Below, one piece after another: positions 22,267 through 34,882 of a stretch of 64,000 bases of DNA (the stretch's first letter is position 1; each line of letters opens with the position of its first letter). The notes below the pieces were generated by a model. The model was given only the letters and a program-made list of their open reading frames with translations. It made no database searches and was not told the origin of the DNA. The stretch lies in NCBI RefSeq assembly GCF_900497805.2, contig NW_020954570.1, positions 14,073,940-14,137,939 on the forward strand, given 5' to 3'. This DNA is from Vombatus ursinus. Lineage: Eukaryota > Chordata > Mammalia > Diprotodontia > Vombatidae. The position numbers and the translations under genes are program-made.

Positions 22267-22783
22267 ACTACCCTCATGGTGGCTAAGCTAGGAAGTCCTA
22301 AGGATTTTCTAGAGTACCTTCTACCATTTAAATGCTGTCAGGGCTCTTACTGGAGAAATCCCCCTGGCATAGGAAGTACTAAGGGGAAATGAAGAACAAA
22401 AAAATATATAGCTTCCAAAAGAATCACCATAAAGATAAATAAGAGAGAAAAATGTTGAGGAAGGCAAAAACTAGCAATCCTAAGCTATTCCTATTAGAAG
22501 GACTAAGTCTTAGATTTCAATATTCTGGTCCATGTGGGGAGTGGTAACAAATCTTTGCAGTTCACAGTGGGTCTTATAAAGCATAATGGTGATGATGAAC
22601 CAGAAGAGCACCATGAATATCAGAGACATAGCACAAATGATGAACTTCTATTACATCTAGTCACATATTCTTCTCCTGTTATAAGATGGTGACAATGAAT
22701 AGGAGTAGTACCAGGAACATCAAGGCCACAGGGTGGATAATAATACTCCTGTTATAGTTAACAATTTTTTATATAAAAAAATT
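22267..22783 (-). mobile_element. ERV fossil: internal sequence next to LTR A
   Basis: Lies between LTR A and the long L1. On the minus strand there are hydrophobic stretches that would suit an envelope membrane segment (for example VALMFLVLLLFIV near 22735-22695), but no frame is long, so the env reading is only a guess. The internal sequence goes on at 31386 on the far side of the L1. Family undetermined; broken in many places. Confidence 0.35.
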
Positions 22784-24037
22784 TGGGGGGGGTGGGGGGG
22801 GGTATTGAGCCAAGATGACAGAGAGAAGCCAGGAAGTTACCTGAGTTCTTCCCAGTTTCCCTCAGAGACAATGTTAAATCAAGCCTCTAAAAGAATCCTG
22901 TAGTGATAGAATCCATAAAAAGACAGAGTGAAACAACTTATAACTTAGAAGGACTTTAGGAAAGGTCTGTTTTATTTGGGTAAAAGGAGAGTGGAGCCCA
23001 GCGCAGGCGGTGTCTGGGTAAGTCAGCGGGAGGCTCCTAGCCACAGCACAGATCAGCACCAGAGGCCCCATGGTCCTGGTACAGCAGGCCAGCTGTGAGG
23101 CAGAAAGCAAACTGCCATCCCTGGAACCCAGGCACAACAAGCATGACTAAGCCGAGCCACCCCAGTGCAGTGGGCAAGCTGCCAGCGTCTACCAGGCCCC
23201 TGGCTCCCAGCACAAGAAGCTTGGGACAATGAACCGTTAACTAAAAGCTACTGTGGCAACAGGAAAGATGCAAACACAAATTCAGTATCAAAATGCCTTC
23301 ATGTGAAGCCTCAGAGGGGAATATAAATTGGCCTCAAGCCCAAAAAGTCCTTTTGGAAGAGCTCAAAAAGTATTTTAAAAGTCAAATAAGAGAGGTAGAA
23401 GAAAAATTGGGAAAAGAAATGAGTGTTATGCAAGAGAATTGTGAAAAAAGAGTCAATAGCTTGGAAAAGAAAGCACAAAAATTAACTGAAGGAAACAACT
23501 CCTTAAAAAATAGAATTGGCCAAATGGAAAAGGAGGTACAAAAGTTAACTGAAGAAAATAATTCCTTAAAAAGTAGAATTGGCAAGTAGAAGCTAATGAC
23601 TCCATGAGACATCAAGAATCAGTCAAACAAAATTTAAAAAATGAAAAAATAGAAGAAAATGTAGAAAGCCATGATTAAAAAAAAAAAAAAGATCCTGGAC
23701 AGCATCTTTCAAGAAATCATCAAGAAAAACTGCCCTGATATCCTAGAACCAGAGGGTAACATAGTCACTGAAAGAATCTACTGATCACCTCCTGAAAGAG
23801 ATCCCAAAATGACAACTCCAAGGAATATTGTAGCTAAATTCCAGAATTATCAGGTCAAGGAGAAAATACTGCAAGTCAGCTGGAAAGAAACAATTCAAAT
23901 GTCAAGGAGCCACAATCAGGATTACACAGTATACTTACAAAGAGGGTGTAGGTATACATTGACTTTGAAGTGATGATAAAAAAAAAAACATTAAGGAATG
24001 ATAAAAAGGATTTTACTGGAAGAAGAGGAAAGGAGAA

Positions 24038-24187
24038 GGGGCAACTAGGTGGTGCAGTGGATAAAGCACCAGCCCTGTATTCAGGAAGACCTGAGTTCAA
24101 ATCTGGCCTCAGACACTTGACACTTACTAGCTGTGTGACCCTGGGCAAGTCACTTCACCCCATTGCTTAGCAAAAAAGAAAAAAAAA
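24038..24187 (+). mobile_element. WSINE1-type SINE in the L1
   Basis: ggggcaactaggtggtgcag, then gagttcaaatctggcctcag and cacttactagctgtgtgacc, ending in a long A-rich tail. The purine-rich flank agaggaaagg occurs on both sides (about 24024 and 24188), as a TSD. Confidence 0.93.
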
Positions 24188-25656
24188 AGAGGAAAGGGGG
24201 AGGCAGAATGGGTTTAATTATATTACATGAAGAGACATGAAAGACCTGTTACAGTAGAGGGGAAGAAGGGAAGGGGGAAGTATCATTTGAACCTTACTCT
24301 TGTTGGGTTTGGCTCAAAGAGGAAATAATATACACATTCAGTTGGGTAAAGAAATCTATCTTACCCTATAGGGAAGTAGGAGGGGAAGGAGAAAAGAAAA
24401 GAAGGGGGTGATAGAAGGGAAGGCAGATTCAGGGAAGCAATGGTCAGAACAAAACACTGGTGAGGAGCAACAGAGTAAAAGGAGAGAGAGAAAAGTATAA
24501 ATGGGAAAAATAGGATGGAGGGAAATACACAGTTAGTAATCATAACTGTGAATGTGAATGGGATGAATTCTCCCATAAAATGGAAGCAGATAGCAGAGTG
24601 GATGAAATACCAGAATCCTACAATATGTCATTTACAAAAAACATCCTCGAAGCAGAGCGACATTCACAGAGTAAAGGTAAAAGTCTGGAGCAGAATATAT
24701 TAAGCTTCAACTGAAGTAAAAAAAAGCAGGGATAGCAATCCTGATCTCAGAACAAAATCAAAAATAGATCTAATTAAAAGAGACAAGGAAGAAAACTGCA
24801 GCTTGCTAAAAGGTAACATTAGACAATGAAGTAATATCAATATTAAACATAAATGTATCAAGTGGTATAGCATTCATATTCTTAGAGAAGTTAAGTGAGT
24901 TACAGAAAGAAATGGACAGCGAAACTATACTAGTGGAGGGACCTCAACCTCCCCCTCTCAGAGCTAGATAAGTCTAACCATAAAATAAACAAGAAAGAAG
25001 TTAAGGAGATAAATAGAATTTTAGAAAAGTTAGATATGATAAACCTCTGGAGAAAATTGAATGGGGATAGAAAGGAATATACCTTTTTCTTAGCAGTACA
25101 TGGCACCTACACAAAAATTGATGCTGTATTAGGGCATAAAAACTTCACATTCAAATGCTGAAAGATAGAAATATTAAATGTATCCTTTTCATATCATGAT
25201 GCAATGAAAAATACATGTAATAAAGGGCCATGGAAAGATAGATTAAAAATTAATTGGAAACTAAATAATCTAATCCTAAAGAATGAGTGGGTCAAACAAC
25301 AAATCATAGACTCAATCAAAAACTTCATTCAAGAGAATAACAATAATGAGACAACATACCAAAATTTATGAGATGCATCCAAAGCAGTACTTAGGGGAAA
25401 TTTTATACCTCTAAATGCTTACATGAAAAAGAAAAAGGATATCAATGAATTGGGCATGCAATTTTAAAAGCTAGAAAAAAGAACAAATTAAAAATCCCAA
25501 TTAAACACCAAATTAGAAATTCTGAAAATCAAAGGAGAGATTAATAAAATTGAAAGTAAGAAAACTATTGAATTAATAAGACTAAGAGCTGATTTTATTT
25601 AAAAAAACAATAAAATGGATAAACCTTTGGTTAATTTAATTTAAAAAAAAGAAAGA

Positions 25657-28357
25657 GGGGAGGATTCTGGGAAGGTGGTGGAGTAGGTCAGAAAATTCCA
25701 CGCTCTCAAGATTTTCTTCCACAAAAGAGATGAAATAGCACCTCAGGGTGAATATTGAGCCATAAAAATAAATAAAAGTAGGGGCACAACAGGGATCCTC
25801 CTGGGACAATTGGAGAAGATCTGAAGAAAAGTCCCAGGAGGAGATTTGGTCTGTGTAAAGAGTAAACATCTCTAGGCTAGGTCCTAGGTCTGCTTAAACA
25901 ACAAGCAGAAAGACTTGGGGTTAGTTGGGTTGGGAGGCTGCCTTGGCCCCAGCCACAGGAACTTTTATCCCCTGGAAAATGAGGGATGTTGGGTGTCAGA
26001 GCTGGGGAAGATCAAAGGCACCTCTGCTGACAAGGAATACCAGATCCACCTGTGCTGTGGAGACACAGCCAGGGGTGAGAAGAAACCAGCACATGCCTGG
26101 TGAGTGCAGAAGCAGTGGGGCAGGGACACTACTGGCTGTGAGCACTTACAGGACACTGGGGTCTTGGCTACAGTTCCAAGCCAGAGGGGAGAACTGAAGG
26201 AGGATCTGATGCCAGAGGCACCATCCCCCACACCCTAGGACTAGAAGTGATTATAAAAGCTAAGTTATTACGAATTAAAAAAAATCCACAGGCAAAGGAG
26301 AAAGAATCCAACCACAGAGAATTATGATAAGAATAGAGAAGACCAGGGTTCATAGGATACTGAAGCAAAGAAACCCTCTTCTACCCCAAAAAGTATCATC
26401 AAATGGTTACCTGCTCAAAAAGAATTCATAGAAGAACTTTAAAAAGACTTTAAAAATCAAATGAGAGAGATTGAGGAAAGAACTAAAAAAAAAACCAAAA
26501 ACCAAGAAAAACAAGATTATGAAAAGAAAGTCAGCCAATTAGAAAAGGAGATTCAGAATCTTAAGGAAGAAAAAGACTCTTTGAAAATCAGAATTGGGCA
26601 AGAGGAAGCCAGCAAAGTTATATGAAATCAAGAAATAATAGAACAAAATATGAAGAATGAAAAAATAAAAGAGAATGTGAAACATCTCATAAGAAAAGCA
26701 ACTGATCCAGAGAACAGATAAAGAAGAGAAAACATAAAAATAATCAGACTATCTGAAAGCTATGATCAAAAAAAAGAATCTTGATACAATAATACAGGAA
26801 ATAATTAAAGAAAATTATCCTGAAGCATTAGAACAAGAGGGGAAAGTAGAAATAGAAAAAAATCCCTTGATCACCACCTGAAAGGGATCCTATGAGGAAA
26901 ACACTTAGGAATATTATAGTCAAATTCTAAAACCCCTGGCTCCAAGATAAAGTATTATGAGCAACAAGAAAAAAACAATTTAGATATGGCAGTGTCACAA
27001 TTAGAATCATGGAAGACCTAACAGCAGTGACACTAAAAGACTGCAGGTCTTGAAACACTATATATCTAAGAGCAAAAGAACTGGGGTTTGAGCCAAAAAT
27101 ATTGTACTCAGAAAAGCTAAGCATAATCCTGAATGGAAAAAAAAATGGATATTTAATGAACTGTCAGACTTTCAAGACTTTGTTAAAAAAAAAACAAACC
27201 TGAACTTAATAGAAGATTTGACATACAAGAACCAAGAGAAATACAAAGTACATATCAAAGACTAATTCCAGAGGACTCAATAAGGACAGACTATTTACCT
27301 TTTATGTATGTAAAATGTGAAACGTATGTCTAAGATTGTTATTAGTTATTGGGTAGTTCATAAGAAAGATTGGGATAGACCTGAGTATGATGTTACTTTA
27401 AAAAATAAAACCATTTAGGAACAACTAAAAAGAGTAATTATTTTATACAAATGAGTTGCAAGAGGAAGAACCTACACAGAAGAATTAGATGGGGAAGGAG
27501 GACTGTTAGTTCTGGAAATGTACTTTCATCTGGAATGGGTTCAAGAGGGAACAATAAATATATGTCTAGAAGAGTATAAAAGTCTCCTAAATTCAGAAAG
27601 AAATAAAAGGCTAAGGGGATAGGAGGGGGGAGAGGATAAGGGAGGGATCTCTAGAGGGGAGGATGAAGGACTAGATTAAAGGTTGGGGTATAGAAGGGTG
27701 TTTAATGGAAATGGAAAGACAAGGGAGGGATCTTTGGGAGGATAAGGGAAGGATCTTTAGAGGGAAGGGTGAGGGAATAGGTTAAAGGGGGTATAGAAGA
27801 GTGTTTAGATTTAAGGGAATGGGAGAATAAGGGAGGGATTCTTGAAGGGGGGCTAGGTTAAGTAATGGAGAGCAAGGGAGAGGGTAGAAGTAAAGTAGAG
27901 CAGTTAGGAGGGGTAGGAAATAAGAGATATGCACAAACATAAAAACAAAGATCAGAAGTAGAATTTGTTAGAAAAGTATACATTTATGTGTATGTATTTA
28001 TGTATGTGTATATAAATATATGCATATCTATGTCTATATGTAAATATATCCACTCTTAATTGTAGCCTTCTGGGGGATAGGGAGAGGAAGGGAGAAAAAA
28101 AGAACAAAATAAAAAGTGCAGAGCAGAGAACAAAAGAAAATTAACAAGGAAGCAAAGAAAAGACAGCTTTCAACACAATGTGTAGTACTTATTATATAGG
28201 CTTTCTTGAGATGGAAATTTGTTGCTATATATTTTGAATCCTCTTTTATGTTCTGTTCTCACATGACATGCTTTTTTTTCTTTTTCTTATCTATTTAAGT
28301 TTCAGTATTTAAGTTTATAATATGTTTATTTTCTTATTGTATATTTAAGTTTCAGTA
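25657..28357 (+). mobile_element. HAL1-like (half-L1) element: 5' UTR, ORF1 and 3' UTR but no ORF2
   Basis: Starts with an L1-like 5' end (aggattctgggaaggtggtg) and has a leader of about 750 bp. The ORF1 region (about 26400-27240) encodes coiled-coil blocks such as KKVSQLEKEIQNLKEEKDSL, later a piece like EKLSIILNGKKWIFNELSDF. After it come a purine-rich 3' UTR (27560-27930), an AT-rich part and an A-rich end. No endonuclease or reverse transcriptase is present. It lies inside ORF2 of the surrounding L1. The flank taatttaaaaaaa-type sequence with gaaaga occurs at both ends (about 25636-25656 and 28358-28378). ORF1 has several stops. Confidence 0.75.
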
Positions 28358-31300
28358 ATTTAAAAAAAGAGAAAAAAAGAAAAACAAAAGACCAAATTAC
28401 CAGTATCAAAAATAGAAAGGGTGAATTTATCACCAATGAAGAGGAAATTAAAGCAATAATTAGGAGCTATTTTGCCCAATTGTATGCCAATAAAGTTGAC
28501 AATCAGTGAAATGGATGAATATTCACAAAAATATAAATTGCCTTTAACAGAAGAAGAAATAAAATACTTAAATAATCCCATTTTAGAAAAAAGAAATTGA
28601 ACAAACCATCAATACACTCCCTAAGAAAAAATCTCCAGGGCCTAATGGATTTACAAGTGAATTCTACCAAACATTTGAAGAACAATTAATTCCAATATTA
28701 TATAAACTATTTGGAAAAATAGGCAAAGAAGGAGCCCTAACAAATTCCTTTTATGGCACAAATATGGTGCTGATACCTAAATCAAGAAGAGCCCAAATGA
28801 AGAAAATTATAAATCAATTTCCCTAATGAATATTGATGAGAAAATTTTAAATAAAATATTAGCAAAGAGAGTACAACAATTTACCACCACTGTGACCAGG
28901 TGGGATTTATACTAGGAATGTAGAGCTGGTTCAATAAAACTATTGGCATAATTGACCATATCAATAATAAAACCAAGAGAAGTCATATTATTACCTCAGT
29001 AGATGCAGAAAAAGCTTTTGACAAAATATAGCACCCATTCATATTAAAAACACTAGAGAGCATAGGAATAAATGGAGCTTTTCTTAAAAGTAGTGTCTAT
29101 CTAAAACCATTAGTAAGCATTATCTGTAATGGGGATGAAATAGAAGCCTTCCCAATAAGATCAGGGATGAAACAAGGATGTCCATTATTACTACTGTTAT
29201 TCAATGTTGTACTAGAAATGTTAGCTTTAGCGATGAGAAGAAAAAGAAATAGAAGGAATTAGAATAGGTAATGAGGAAACAAAACTAATATTCTTTGTAG
29301 ATGATATGATGGCATACTTAGGGAATCCTAGAGAATCAACTAAAAAACCACTTGAAATAATTAACAACTTTAGCAAAGTTGTAGGATATAAAATAAAACC
29401 AAGTAAATCATGAGCACTTCTATATATTATGAACAAAGCCCAGCATTAAGAGATAAAAAGAGAAATTTCATTTCAAATAACTGTAGACAATATGAAATAT
29501 TTGGGAGTCTACTTGCCAAGACAAACCCAGGAACTCTATCAACACAATTACAAAACACTTTTCACACAGATAAAGTCAGATCTAAACAATTGGAAAAATA
29601 TCAATTGCTCATGGGTAGGCAGAGCATATATAATAAAAATGACAATTCTGCCTATATTAATTTACTTATTCAGTGTCATACCAATCAAACTACCTAAAAA
29701 TTATTTTATAGAGGTAGAAAAAATAATAACAGAATTCATCTGGAGGAACAAAAGGTCAAGAATATCAAGGGAATTAATTTTTTAAAAATAAAATGGAAGG
29801 TAGCTGGCTGTACCAGATCTAAATCTGTACTATAAAGAAGGACTCATCAAAACTATTTGGTACTGGCTAAGATATAGAGTGGTGGATCAGTGAAATAGAT
29901 TAGGTACACAATACACAGTAGTAAGTGACAAGAGTAATCTACTGTTTGATAAACTCAAAGACTCCAGCTTCTGAGATAAGAACTCACTATTTGACAAAAA
30001 CTGCTGGGAAAACTGGAAGAGTATGGCAGAAACTAGGCATAGGCCAACATCTCACATCATATGCCAAGTTAAGGTCAAAATGGGTAGATGATTTAGACAT
30101 AAAGTGTGATACCATAAGCAAATTAGGAGAGCAAGGAATATCTACCTGTTAGATCTATGGAGAAGGGAAGAATTCATGACCAAACAAGAGATAAAGAACA
30201 TTATAAAATGCAAAATGGATGACTTTGGTTACATAAAATTAAAAAGGTTTTGCACAAACAAAACCAATGCAACCAAGATTAGAAGGGAAGCAGAAAGCTG
30301 GGAAACAGTTTTAACAGCCAGTGTCTCTGAAAAAGGCCTCATTTCTGAAATATATAGAGAACTGAGTTAAATTTATAAGAATGCAAGTCATTCGTCATTG
30401 ATAAATGGTTAAAGGATATGAACAGGCAGTTTTCAGATTAAGAAATTAAAGCTATCTATACTCATATTATAAATGTTCTAAATCATTATTGATTAGAGAA
30501 ATGCAAATTAAAACAACTCTGAAGTACCACCTCACAACTATCAGATTGGCTAATATGTCAGAAAAGATAAGTGATAAATGTTGTAGAACATGTGGGAAAA
30601 TTGGGACACTAATGCATTGTTGGTGGAGTTGTGAACTGATCCAACCTATTCTGGAGAGCAATTTGGAACTATCCTCAAAAGGTAATCAAACTTTGTATAC
30701 CCTTTGATCTAGCAATACCACTACTAGGTCTATATCCCAAACATATGAAAAAAGGGGAAAGGACCTACACATACAAAAATATTTATAGCAGCTCTTTATG
30801 TGGTGGCAAAGAATTGGAAATTAAGGGGATGCCCATCAATTGGTAATGACTGAACAAGCTGTGGTAAATGAATGTAATGGAATACTATTGTGTTATGAGA
30901 CATGATGAGCAGGCAGATTTCAGAAAAACCTGGAAAGACATACATGCACTGATGCTAATGAAATGAGCAGAACTCGGAGAACATTGTATACAGCAACATT
31001 GTGCAATGACAAACTCTTCTCAGCCATGCAGGGATCTAAGACAATTCCAAAAGACTTAGGATGGAAAATACTATCCACATGCAGAGAAAGAACTATGGAA
31101 TCTGAATGCAAATCAAAGCATACTATTTTACTGTTTTTTACCCCCTTTGGCTTTTCCTTTTTGTTCTGTTTCTTCTTTCATAACATGACTAATATGGAAA
31201 TATGTTTACATGATTGCACATGCATAACCTATATCAGATTGCTTGCCGTCTTGGGGAGGGGGTTGGAAAGGAGGGAGGGATTAAAAAATTTGGAACTCAA

Positions 31301-31385
31301 AATTTTATAAAAAGTGAATGTTGAAAACTAACATTCTATGTAATTGGAAAAAATAAAATACTATTTCAAAGAAAAAAATATTGAA

Positions 31386-31566
31386 CTTCTTCCTGAGTGA
31401 TGGCATGGTGCTTCTATGATGCCAATAACACCATACATACCCTTTACCCTGGGCCTGGGCTACCTGGACTGTAACATTGATGAGATCCAGACCACCTGTA
31501 GTGTTGGGTATAATGACTTCGCTCAGCTCCTTGTAGTCCTGCTCAGGTGCCATCTGCCTTTTTCTT
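31386..31566 (-). mobile_element. ERV fossil: internal sequence right of the long L1
   Basis: The minus frame at 31553-31386 is open for about 55 codons (it includes EVIIPNTTGGLDLINVTVQV) and then meets the L1. I do not recognise it for certain. Its place between two halves of an ERV remnant suggests pol or env origin, but a host-gene pseudogene cannot be ruled out. Confidence 0.3.
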
Positions 31567-31830
31567 ATTTATTTATTTATTTATTTCAACATTTACTTTC
31601 ACAAGATTTTGAGTTCCAAATTTTCATCCCATCTCGCCCCTCCCCCCACCCCAAGATGGCATGCATTCTAAATACCCCTTCCCCTAGTCTGCCTTCTCTT
31701 CTATCTCTACCCCCTTCTCTTATCCCCTTCCCCTTCAATTTTCCTGTAGGGCAGGATAGATTTTTGTACCCCATTTCCTGTATATCTTATTTCCCAGTTG
31801 CATGTGAAAACATTTTTTTTAAACATGTGT
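31567..31830 (-). mobile_element. L1 3' end, very short copy with TSD
   Basis: tttcaacatttactttcaca, agattttgagttccaaattt and cgcccctccccccacccca are the antisense of the L1 3' UTR. It has a (ttta)n run at its left end as poly(A) tail. The near-copy gccatctgcctttttct / accatctgcttttttc (about 31549 and 31831) is the TSD. Confidence 0.8.
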
Positions 31831-31866
31831 TACCATCTGCTTTTTTCACAGGCCATATAAAGTTGT

Positions 31867-33570
31867 TGTAAAGGGAGTTGTTTTAACAAAGTTTAAATGA
31901 ATCTGTTTTTAACTCTTTTCCTCATCTCTCTCACTAGAGAAGAAATATTTTCACTCTCTCCTTCCCCAACTTCCACTTGATCGTCTTTATTCTTAACTAC
32001 ATGGTATGATTTCTGTAACTCTAAGGGTTTTCCATTCACCCTTACCCATATTACACATATAGATGTTGCTGAAAGGGTCTGCACAGATGTTTCCTCCTGA
32101 CAGGCCATAATTCCACCATAGCCTCTCCACTGTAGCCTCTCTTGAATGATACAAATAGGGTTAAGGTTTTAGAGAAGGCTTTCGGCTTGGGTAGGACTGA
32201 AGGGTCTTGACTGTCCTGGAATTGAATTACCCTGTATGTTTTTGTTAGCACTCCCATAAGCCGGCCATTCATTGCTTTCTTGTTTGTCCCATGTTTCCGG
32301 AGCCATCCAAAGCTTCCTCCCGCAGGGGATGTCATTGTTCTGTCCATTTATCCAGTGGAGGAGTAGGCTTTAGGACTCCTCCCCTCATTCCCAGAGCACC
32401 TATTTACACTGATAGCAATATTTGCACAAGTCACAGCTGCCTCAATTTACTGTTCAAACTTCACTAGTTGCTTAGCCTACACCTGTATAGTTGTGTTCTA
32501 GGGGAAACCTAGAGCTAAAATCTGAAGGCATTCTGTCGGAGACTGCATCCAGAAGGTGGGATCTAAGTGCCCAAGGCAGGCCAGTCATATAGTTTGTGAA
32601 ACTGTGTGAATGTGTGTGTAGATCCAATCTCTCAAACTCATTTCCTTTAGGTATTTCATGCCCTCTCTTAAAGATCCCCATCAAGTAACTACTACAATGG
32701 AAATTCACCTTTATGGGACTTGGTGTGAGTAATTCATCTCAGTCACCTAAAAATAGGGGGAAAAAGATGATTGACCTTCATTTGGAGCCTACGTCTGATT
32801 TTTCTGACTATAATAATAATAAGTCCTTGGAGGACTTAAATCTCTGGAACTCAGCTGCAGAGAAGGTCTCAACACTGGCTCCAGTGATTTATTAGGCTTG
32901 AACTTCTTTGCAGCCTACCCAGTTCCTTAGTGGTGAAGGCCTACTGACCTCATATATCCTCAGCAGAGGAAATCGCCCTCCTCTCAGGAGAAATAATGTC
33001 TTTTTTTTTTTTTAACCACCATTTGAAGTTCCTACGTTTCTTACTTCCATTCTCATTCTACATGATTTCTTTGATTTCTGCATGATATATCTAAATTGGA
33101 ACCTCTGGTTTGAGAGTGTACTTTGGTCTTCTACCTGTAGCTTGTCAGTCTTCAGCCTCATCAGGAGAGATCTCTGTTTTTGCAGCTGCTATTATTTGCC
33201 CCTCAGCTTTCATTGAACAATCCCTAAAATGAGAGAACTTTGGCTCTAGTTTCTGAATGTGGCTTTAAAATTTGCTTTCAGTCTTATTATGCCGGCAGTC
33301 TAGTCTCTGCAGGATGGTTAACAACAACAAGGGTATTCTGGACTTCATACTTTATCCTCTCTTGCAGCTTCTCCCAACACCCACTGAGCTAATAGCTTGA
33401 TGTGAGCAGGATCCAGTTCATATTCATTGAGAGTATTCCCCATAAATGTCTTAGAAGGGCTTTTGCCATTCTTCTGATGACCCCACAGACTTTCAGTACT
33501 CTTCTTCCAATTCAGTCATGATTTGAGTGACAATATCTCATCTCATTTCAGTTACCAAATACACTAAATC
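31867..33570 (-). mobile_element. ERV fossil: internal sequence next to LTR B
   Basis: About 1.7 kb between the short L1 and LTR B. Minus-strand frames at 32347-32051 and 32708-32472 are open for 98 and 78 codons but match no family I can name. The position inside a pair of related LTRs is the only ground for calling it ERV-internal. Its length shows that most of the original element has been lost. Confidence 0.35.
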
Positions 33571-34717
33571 TTAGTGGCAGACCTGTCACCAGTACTTTTT
33601 TAGTTTAGGTTTGATGGTGAGACAAAATGCACTAAGCAAAAAAAAAAAAAAAGTTAACTTAGCTCTACCATAGCCAGGATACACAACAAGGACTATACTG
33701 GCCGCACGCCGACCTTCTGCCAGATGCACGCCAGTACCCGCTCCTCCTATAAGGAGCACACTACCAGAGTCATACTCACACTCGAGTCTTCGGTCCTCTG
33801 CTGGATAACCACACAGAGACGAGCTATCGGGAGGCGCCAACACCAGAGCTTTATTCAGAGGCCAACACAGTAAGCCATCATAGCAAGCCCAAGCAGCAAG
33901 GCCAGAGCAACAGGGCAGGAGCCAGGAGAGAGCGCGTGTGATCTGACCACGCTTGTTCCTAACTAACTACCTAGCCCCTCCTCCCCAGCCCGCTTACTAG
34001 CCAATGATTGTAGGGTCAGATACCGGAAGGGGCTGTCTGAGTTTAGCACACCAAGGGGGAGGGAGTGACGTAGGAGGCTAGGACCGGATACAGGGAGGAG
34101 GCATCTGGGAATGGTGCATAGACAAGAGTATGTGACCTAGGAAGTCAGACTCAGGAGGGGTCTGGGGTCAGTGCTGCACAAAGGGACCCAGGAAGTCAGG
34201 AAGGTCACAAGAGGCATCTGGGGATGATGTTGCATATAGGGAGGGGACTAAGCAAAGGGAACTCAGTCCTCTGCCATCCCACTCCCACGTGGCACCGCCT
34301 CTTGCCTCAGGAGCTCAAGCTCCGGCTACTTCCTTGTACCCAGCTTATCTCACAAGCACTGCCCACTGCCTCAGGGCTTCTCCGTATCCAGCCCATCCCA
34401 GTTCACCACGACTCTGCCTACCACAGCCCCTGCCTTGACTTCCAAAATACCCACATCTTACCCTACCCTTGCCACAGTGCCCAACCTGGTAGCTGCCAAC
34501 ATCAGACAGTCCCTCACAAAGGACACAGTGGGAATTGGCTTCTGTAGATGTCTCCTGATCTCCCCACCCCCTGTCTTAGTATGAGATCATACTAAGCAGT
34601 GCAGGTTATGGTGATTTATTGTGTCAAGGGAAGCATAGATTATCTTGACTTACATCTGGATCAATGGGGAGAGGAGGGTATGCGGGAAACCTTGGTAACA
34701 ATATTGGTCCTATCACA
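33571..34717 (-). repeat. ERV LTR B, carrying a second, GC-rich LTR inside it
   Basis: The left part (33571-33706) and the right part (about 34600-34717) align with LTR A, including the shared end cctatcaca. The roughly 890 bp between them are foreign and GC-rich. On the minus strand they have a poly(A) signal (gaataaagctctggtgttgg; + strand near 33850) and a U5-like stretch with gcgcctcccgatagctcgtc, so they form a different LTR (LTR C, about 33707-34595). Confidence 0.55.
33707..34595 (-). repeat. GC-rich ERV LTR C nested in LTR B
   Basis: The left end starts tggccgcacgccgaccttct. The minus-strand poly(A) signal AATAAAG near 33850 is followed by about 140 bp of U5. The rest is U3 with several CpG pairs and a CCAAT-type site (agccaatgattgtag, + strand). 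I could not fix the right end; atac appears at both flanks (about 33703 and 34587). Its base composition is unlike that of the other LTRs, so it is another family, perhaps a younger one. Confidence 0.55.
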
Positions 34718-34803
34718 TGAATATTTTATATTTTTCTAAATATTCATCCATTCTATCAAAGTCATCAATTTTATTGTCATATAATTAGACAAAAACGTTT
34801 CTA

Positions 34804-34882
34804 ATGTTGTTGTTCAGTTGTATCTGACTCTTCATAACCCCTTTTCGTGTTTTCCTGGCAAAGATATGGTTTGTCGTTTCTA
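34804..34882 (-). mobile_element. MAR1-type SINE tail fragment
   Basis: tgttgttcagttgtatctga, ctcttcataacccctttt and ttcctggcaaagatatggtt are the reverse of the MAR1 RTE-like tail. It interrupts the old L1. Confidence 0.7.

Larger units (their letters stand above)
22784..31385 (+). mobile_element. Long L1, near full length, with HAL1-like and SINE insertions
   Basis: The 5' UTR begins about 22784-22805 (gagccaagatgacagagaga). ORF1 starts about 23290 and has a coiled coil (EVEEKLGKEMSVMQENCEKR) with a repeated heptad block. ORF2 begins near 24515 with the endonuclease start IITVNVNGMNSPIKWKQIA. The HAL1-like element splits it at 25657-28357. The reverse transcriptase follows, with FVDDMM at about 29296 in place of the usual F-A/V-DD. 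The 3' UTR ends about 31380 (ggaactcaaaattttataaa). L1 sequence alone is about 5.7 kb. Many stops and shifts make it inactive. It is inserted in the ERV remnant. Confidence 0.9.

Noticed and set aside
31305-31553. 82-codon minus-strand frame as a host gene or pseudogene
   Set aside because: Half of it is L1 tail; the rest is short, unrecognised and lies between parts of an ERV remnant.
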